A stretch of 64,000 bases of DNA, taken from the NCBI GenBank assembly GCA_036872755.1, contig JAVHNS010000002.1, positions 806,001 to 870,000 on the forward strand, written 5' to 3'. The DNA is from Orbilia blumenaviensis. Lineage: Eukaryota; Ascomycota; Orbiliomycetes; Orbiliales; Orbiliaceae. The notes beneath the pieces are model-generated. The model made no database searches. It had not been told where the DNA came from and saw only the letters and a list, made by a program, of their open reading frames with translations. Of this stretch, positions 58,491-64,000 are shown piece after piece; position 1 is the stretch's first letter, and every line of letters begins with the position of its first letter. The position numbers and the translations under genes are program-made.

Positions 58491-61083
58491 ATGTCCTCGG
58501 CAGGCTCTTACGTTTCAGACCATGGCCATGCTACCCGTGGAAAGTCTGAACCTGAATCTCCAGGCACACCCCATCACAACTCCCATTCTCATGCCACCAC
58601 CCCATCAGCGTCGACAAAAGCGAGACCTATCACCGCGTGCTTGACCTGTCGCAATAGGAAAGTCAAATGTGACAAAGTATATCCCCTCTGTGGGCCATGC
58701 AGCAAGTCGGGAAGGGAATGTAAATACGACAAGTCCGCGCCAGGTGCTGTGGCTGCTCATGCCAGCCATAGTAGCAACAACAGCTCTGCCGCCAATAGCG
58801 CCACCAGCGGCCACCCGCATCTTAGGTCCACCACTGGTGCAGGTGTAACAAAGCATGCCCACGTCCATGTTGCACACACGACACATCCACCGGGCGGGAA
58901 CAATGGGCACCATGGTCATGGGGGGAACAAGACAAAAGTGGACCTGCAGCAGCGAATTACGCGGCTCGAAGGCTTGTTAGCCGCTAGTGTTGAACAGCTC
59001 AAGTCTGGGAATGTGGCGATAAATCTTCCAAACACCGATTTTCCGCAAAACCCCAATCTCGGGTATCCTGGAAACCAAGGCGCCCAGGGAACGCAAGATG
59101 TTCTCCCAGTGGCAGACTCTCACCTGAAAGTGAGAGACGGGGGGAAGACAAGGTACATTGGGCCGTTATCATGGATTTCGGCCGTAGAAAACGAGGTTCG
59201 TCCAGGTCTCTACGTTGTACCTGTGGAGTCTATCCACAGTACTGATAAGGATCGATATCATAGATTGATGATATAAAACAAGCAATCTCAGCAGCGGATG
59301 ATGATGGCACGCCTCGCCCTGCCACCGAAGTCGGAACGGCTTGGGCATCAAATATGATGTTCCCATCTGCTCTTTCGCTGGTCGATACGGCTAATTTATC
59401 AGCTTATATTCCATCAAAAGCGCATTCTGACTTCCTTTGGCAAGTATATGTCGAGAGGGTTCATCCTTTGGTGCATATCCTACACAGGCCTTCATTCGAA
59501 GTCACCTATAACGAGTTTTGGGAAGGTCGGATGGCGGAGGAGAATATCAAATCCTTCGTTGCCTTGTTATTTTCGATATATTACGCCAGTATCGTCACAA
59601 TGGATCCGGCCATGGCCCGAAGAGCTTGTGGGATGAAACGTGAAGAACAACTCAGAATTTACAGGGAGGCGACACAACATGCTCTTGTGAGTGCCCGGTT
59701 TATGGAAGCAGAAGAACTGTGGTCGCTACAAGCGTTGACACTGTTAATCGTGAGTATGCCCTGACAATCCTATAGTCTCCATAGTCTTAATCGTGTTATT
59801 TTTTAGTCAATGTTACTTCAACATTCTGGGCAGGCGCAAGGAAATGCTACGTGGACTCTTGTGGCTGTCGCATTTCGGCTTGGTCGATCAATGGGTCTTC
59901 ACCGTGATCCGTCGATATTTCCAAATATAAGTGTTATTGAAGGGGAGCTGCGGCGGAGATTATGGTACTACCTTTTTCAATTGGAATTATACGCCATTGG
60001 CCCCGCCACCGCAATTCCCGCGATTACCGAAGAAAGCTATGACACCCGTCTGCCGCGTAACCTGGATGATCACGAGATAGTTGACGGCCAGCCCCTGCCG
60101 GAGGACCAAACTGGATATACAGAGATGTCACATTACCTCTTCCGCTGCCATGCTGGAAAATACTATCTCTCTAGCTTGAAAGTCACGAGTAGTCTTCGGA
60201 AAGTACGAAAGGATGATTTTCACAATCTGATTAGGGAAATGCAAGCTTGGGGGAAGAAGTTGGAAATGGAATGGCTACCTAAATTCAATAGCGAATCAGC
60301 TAAGGAGAGATTAGCCAAAAAGACAGCAATATTGCTTGTCCACAAAGCAATTCTCGTATTATATTATCCCCTTAGCAAGCCAAAACACCGAACACTGCTT
60401 CCAGCTTCAGTACGAGACAAGTATGTGGTCCTAGATTCTTTGCCAAGCCTTGCCCATCATGAGCTGCTCGCTAATCATAATTTAGTGCAATTCACGCGGC
60501 GTGTGTTGTCGTCGAAATGTCCAATTCAATGGAAACCGATCCTGGGGTTGGCCCGTTCGTATGGTTCTTTAGTTCGTATACACAATACCACGGTGCAGCG
60601 ATCATTCTTGGGGAGCTTCTCGCAAACCCGGAAAGCAAGTTCAAAGACCGGGCGTGGAAGTGTTTGGACGAAATGTTTGCACTCAGTAGTTCACCAGACC
60701 TCGCATGGGCAAAGGGGGTCAAGGAAACGTCCGATTGGAAGCTTTGTAGGGGACTCTACGACAAAGCGTGTAGCACCAGGAGATGGACGAATACGCCTGG
60801 TGTTGTGACGATGACTAGTAGTGGCGGATATAGTGTTCCACTTCCTACCTCGGGAAGGCCTGTTAACGTACAGGAGGGATGGGCCCCAGATGTTGATTGG
60901 GTAAGTTCCTAGTCATAGATTTCAGCATTCTAGATTACACACTAACCAAGCCTTTGTTTTTAATAGTCGAGTTGGGATCAAATGATGACTAATGCCCTTT
61001 TTGATGATTACCTACTGGGGAACCCGGATTTTCAAGAGATAGGCAATGCATATTTTACCGGCCAGTCGTTACCTACAGGCTGA
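58491..61083 (+). CDS. Zn2Cys6 transcription factor, fungal_trans family
   Basis: Five exons (58491-59195, 59264-59749, 59807-60420, 60486-60900, 60967-61083) join in phase to 778 residues. The Zn2Cys6 cluster is ACLTCRNRKVKCDKVYPLCG plus PCSKSGREC, with C-x2-C-x6-C-x6-C-x2-C-x6-C spacing. A His/Ser/Asn-rich linker and a short coiled coil (QQRITRLEGLLAASVEQL) for dimerisation follow. The middle homology region has VHPLVHILHRPSFE, ATWTLVAVAFRLGRSMGLHR and RRRLWYYLFQLE. The C-terminus is a tail with FDDY and ends LPTG. Target genes are unknown; no adjacent metabolic cluster is evident. The donor of the first intron is GTTCGT, which is less usual, but the phase works only this way. Confidence 0.9.
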
Positions 61084-62056
61084 GAATTTATGACTTTCTA
61101 AGCTAGGCGTAACTTTGTTATTCTATTTCTGTATTATTTTCGAGGCGTGTGGATCGGTGTTCTCGTGAAAGGATATACCTTTTTTTGTTCTTTTTTTACG
61201 GTGTGCTGATATTATGGCGACTTAACAAATAATTTCGGCTCCTTAAGAGTCACAATAAATCTATTGTCTGCAAATCTAAATATTGAAAGTAAGTATATTG
61301 CAAAAGCAGCGGCAGCGGCATGCGACTTCGGGGCTTCCGGTTTCCGTTCCTTAGGAACACTATATGTTTATCTAAGCTCTCCGAATATAGACAAGTTCCA
61401 CGCACAACACCACACGCTTCGACATGTCTATAAACTCATCCAATTATTAATCTTCCCAATCCATATCCATATATTTGTAATACCTTCTTCGAAATTTAGA
61501 AGCCGCATGCAATTAGATTAACACATCCAATTTTGCTCATAATTTTCTCAATATAAACTTTATGATCCTACAAGGGATCATTCCAGGCAAATATACCGGC
61601 TCAAGTCAACTTTCAGCCATGGATGTGCAACACAATGGTATGTTGTACTTTGACTCGCCAGTTCTGCTCCTGTATGAGCAAAATCTTAACGACCGTATGA
61701 TAGTAGTATGAAAACAGCCCAAGGTAACTTTGCCAAAAAATAGCACGATTGAGAGAAGATTAAAGCTATATAAGATAGTTGGGCCCATGCTCTCACCACG
61801 AGAACCCAGTCTTGAAAACATCCCAACTCACAATATATATACACACATATATATATATCTACGCGAGCGAGCAATCCTGCCATTAGAGTACTACAACCCT
61901 TGGCCCTAGAGCTTGGTATTCTAAAACATATTATTATATTCTACCACCAACATCTTCAGGTATCAGTGTCAAAGTAAAGACCCATTCCTAATAAGTAGTT
62001 TCATAAGGACCGTGGGTAGTAACAAAGATACATAGCAACCAATACTATTATTCGAA
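61084..62056. other. Intergenic region
   Basis: 970 bases, AT-rich with an (AT)n/(AC)n-like stretch near 61838-61858. No supportable gene. The last 100 bases are probably the leader of the small secreted-protein gene. Confidence 0.55.
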
Positions 62057-62341
62057 ATGCAGGCCACACTTAGAGCTCCAAATCTTTTCATCACCTTCTT
62101 CCTCATCCTTCTGGCGGCTGTCCAGCCTCTTCTCGCTGCCCCGATCGAAACTAACAGCGACTTACAATGCGGTGGAAGCAAACAATGCGCCAAGGAAGCC
62201 GATAACCTCAAACTCCAGGGGGCGGGTACTGTAAAGTCCAAGTATACACCACGGAGTGTGGCTGCTAAGAAACTGAAGAAGCGTTCACAGTTGGCTGCTG
62301 AGTTAAGGAAGAGGGAAATTCTGGCGCGTGCCCGAAAGTAA
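62057..62341 (+). CDS. Small secreted protein with dibasic sites
   Basis: Single-exon gene of 94 residues. A strong signal peptide (MQATLRAPNLFITFFLILLA, with cleavage near LLAAP) is followed by a short mature part with one Cys pair (LQCGGSKQCAKEAD) and a very basic tail with several dibasic sites (KKLKKRSQ, ELRKREI). A Kex2-type protease could cut at KR. It may be a short peptide precursor or a small wall/effector protein. No family is recognised, and no second exon is needed. Confidence 0.6.
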   Translation: MQATLRAPNLFITFFLILLAAVQPLLAAPIETNSDLQCGGSKQCAKEADNLKLQGAGTVKSKYTPRSVAAKKLKKRSQLAAELRKREILARARK

Positions 62342-62997
62342 TGGGAAACGAGTGGTCTGGGTACTTCCATACACATATATAGTGAATTCATCGGCCACGT
62401 TCGTTGCTCACTGATCTTGTATAGGAGCGACCTAGCTAGTATGACTTATCGTTATAATCTTTTTCAGATGTTAACTTTATACTAAAAATGTTAATCCCAT
62501 ATACCTTACTTATGTCTAAAACGTAATACTTAATCAATGTAATCCTACTAGACTATTGTGATTTAGACCTACGAGTATACGGAGTTAAGGAGAGTCACAG
62601 GCCACTCTACTTTTGATCGCTACAACTTGTTACTAGCGTGCTTAATGAGAAACTACAACTACAAGAAATGATCCGACTAAGTTGTAATGCATATGATGGA
62701 GTACTATGGGCTTCGGATATATCGCCATATATGGCTGTACGCATATATGCTGTTTTCGTCTATTATCGAACAAAACCGCGAGAATATTGCTCTTTAAAAC
62801 GTTAAAGAAACAGAGATAGTATCGGTACTTGAAATATGTAATTTTTTTATAAGGCCTCAAACGCCCTCGAGGTCTCCAAACCAGAAATTTCCTGGGTCCC
62901 CTCGGAAATAGTTGTAGCTCTTGCGCGGACAGAGAGTTTCCTAGGGGCCAGAAGTTGATCGTCACTGACTGCTAACCCACCGGAAATATTAATCGTC
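62342..62997. other. Intergenic region
   Basis: 650 AT-rich bases. Minus-strand frames at 62642-63176 have no features. It should hold a 3' UTR and the promoter of the gene starting at 62998. Confidence 0.55.
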
Positions 62998-63825
62998 ATG
63001 GCAATTTTGAAACTGGTTGCCGTTCTATCAGCGTCGACCCTTGTGGTCGCCCCAGTACCTGGATGGAGCAGCAAGTACAGGATACAAAACCAAAACCAAA
63101 ACCAAGGCCAAAACCAACCACTACAGGACTCCAGTAGCTCGATAGGGACCAACTCATTTGGAGTGCCTATGATCATTCCAGCAACACCGGGTACCGAAAA
63201 CCCAAACCCACTCGGCGGGAATATACCAATAAACAGCGAATATTCTATGTCACAATACTCACCTTCCGATAATTCGCGAGATATGAATCTCGATTTGGCA
63301 GCGATGCAATTCCCATCAGCTGGCGGTCAAACTTCCGGGTACTTACTAAGCCCGATAAATGGCACCCCGAGAAGCGCTCGGCGACAGATCCCTAGATTCC
63401 CAAGCCCGGAACAAAGGAGAGCGGGTGTATCTACCGGAACGAGAAAAACTAGAAATATTGAATGGGAAGATGATGGAAATGTTATTTTAGATGACGCTCT
63501 AGACGAGCGTGTGGGAATCCCAACAACTATACAAATGCTGGGTATACCGTCGACGTCCCGGGAAAGGGCGCTACCTAGGAGGGATCAGTTAGTAATGGAG
63601 CCAACATGGCGATCGCGATCGCCAGATCCGGACCAAGATGAACCTGGTCTCGTAAACCAAGGTGAACCCGATATTGATGGGGAAGGTACTGAATCGTCGA
63701 GTGACGATGACGACTTGGGGTTGAATGAACTACCACCAACTGATCAGTTAATAAGTTATCGGCCTGGCGTTACTCGGAGAGTACAGAGAGCTATGGTGTC
63801 CCGAGATAACGCTTATCGAATTTAG
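62998..63825 (+). CDS. Secreted-type Asn/Gln-rich orphan protein
   Basis: Single-exon gene of 275 residues. A hydrophobic N-terminus (MAILKLVAVLSASTLVVAPV) looks like a signal peptide. A short NQNQNQGQNQ run follows, then a low-complexity Ser/Pro/Asn-rich region, a basic patch (SARRQIPRF, ARPRRAGVS-like) and an acidic stretch (SSSDDDDLGLNELPP). There is no cysteine in the mature part. No domain is recognised. Protein-like codon use and a clear ATG support it; it may be a disordered secreted protein. Confidence 0.6.
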   Translation: MAILKLVAVLSASTLVVAPVPGWSSKYRIQNQNQNQGQNQPLQDSSSSIGTNSFGVPMIIPATPGTENPNPLGGNIPINSEYSMSQYSPSDNSRDMNLDLAAMQFPSAGGQTSGYLLSPINGTPRSARRQIPRFPSPEQRRAGVSTGTRKTRNIEWEDDGNVILDDALDERVGIPTTIQMLGIPSTSRERALPRRDQLVMEPTWRSRSPDPDQDEPGLVNQGEPDIDGEGTESSSDDDDLGLNELPPTDQLISYRPGVTRRVQRAMVSRDNAYRI

Positions 63826-64000
63826 CTACGTATGCTAGCCTCATATGGGTATTTTTACAGTGAAAGACTGGACAAATTGCACATATGCACATAAATTCAG
63901 ACGTTATAAACTATAGCTAAAAATACAAATATATGGCCATCATAGTTTCTTGAACGAAGCCATTCAGAAACTATAGGTAGTACTTTGGATTTAATTTATT
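63826..64000. other. Right edge, non-coding
   Basis: AT-rich 3' flank; nothing coding is seen before the window ends. Confidence 0.6.

Noticed and set aside
1..64000. Transposons, CRISPR arrays, rRNA
   Set aside because: No reverse transcriptase, transposase, terminal repeats with target duplications, spaced repeat arrays or rRNA segments were recognised.

Overview
The window looks like nuclear DNA of a filamentous ascomycete (Pezizomycotina). Genes are interrupted by short introns of about 45-180 nt with GTRNGT-type donors and a CTRAY-like branch point before YAG. The content is typical of such fungi: a PhiA-type cell-wall protein, a Zn2Cys6 regulator, a fungal CorA-like transporter, a DUF7025-type AAA ATPase and a chimeric terpene synthase. 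I could not fix the class or genus; a Leotiomycetes-like fungus would fit, but that is a guess. Exon boundaries were set by hand from splice signals and phase. For most multi-exon genes the exon lengths add up to an open frame; single bases may be off.

Layout. 1-2998 is gene-poor, with a (GA)n microsatellite. 2999-4568 is a spliced secreted orphan, 6305-6889 a phiA homologue, and 7969-9684 (-) a membrane-anchored cupredoxin. 11313-17444 is the FG nucleoporin Nup159. 18363-21533 is an eleven-exon bifunctional terpene synthase (cyclase plus prenyltransferase), and 22389-24801 an AAA ATPase. 25267-29368 (-) holds three orphan secreted or anchored proteins. 30895-32230 is a zinc-finger, lysine-rich coiled-coil protein and 33147-34491 a coiled-coil protein with six 14-residue repeats. 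35034-36353 (-) is a GH27 alpha-galactosidase, 37452-39600 a CorA-like membrane protein and 39723-41146 (-) an FMN 2-hydroxyacid oxidase. 43783-45687 is a secreted GMC oxidoreductase, 46187-48127 a multipass membrane protein and 48480-48929 (-) a small Cys-containing protein. 50142-53322 is APC2, 53723-56074 (-) a secreted repeat protein, 56629-57599 (-) proteasome subunit beta2 and 58491-61083 a Zn2Cys6 regulator. 62057-62341 and 62998-63825 encode small secreted-type proteins.

How the parts relate. Conserved housekeeping genes (Nup159, APC2, proteasome beta2) alternate with accessory loci for secretion, cell surface and metabolism. The most notable locus is the bifunctional terpene synthase. 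The prenyltransferase half keeps its first aspartate motif (DDIED), and the cyclase keeps an NDxxSxxxE triad and an RY pair. The usual cyclase DDxxD block is not visible in the best splice model, where it reads ENTVP, and the second prenyltransferase motif is NDYQN instead of DDYxN. No P450, transporter or cluster regulator lies next to it, so it appears to be a lone or divergent terpene synthase. I found no CRISPR, rRNA, convincing tRNA or intact transposon.
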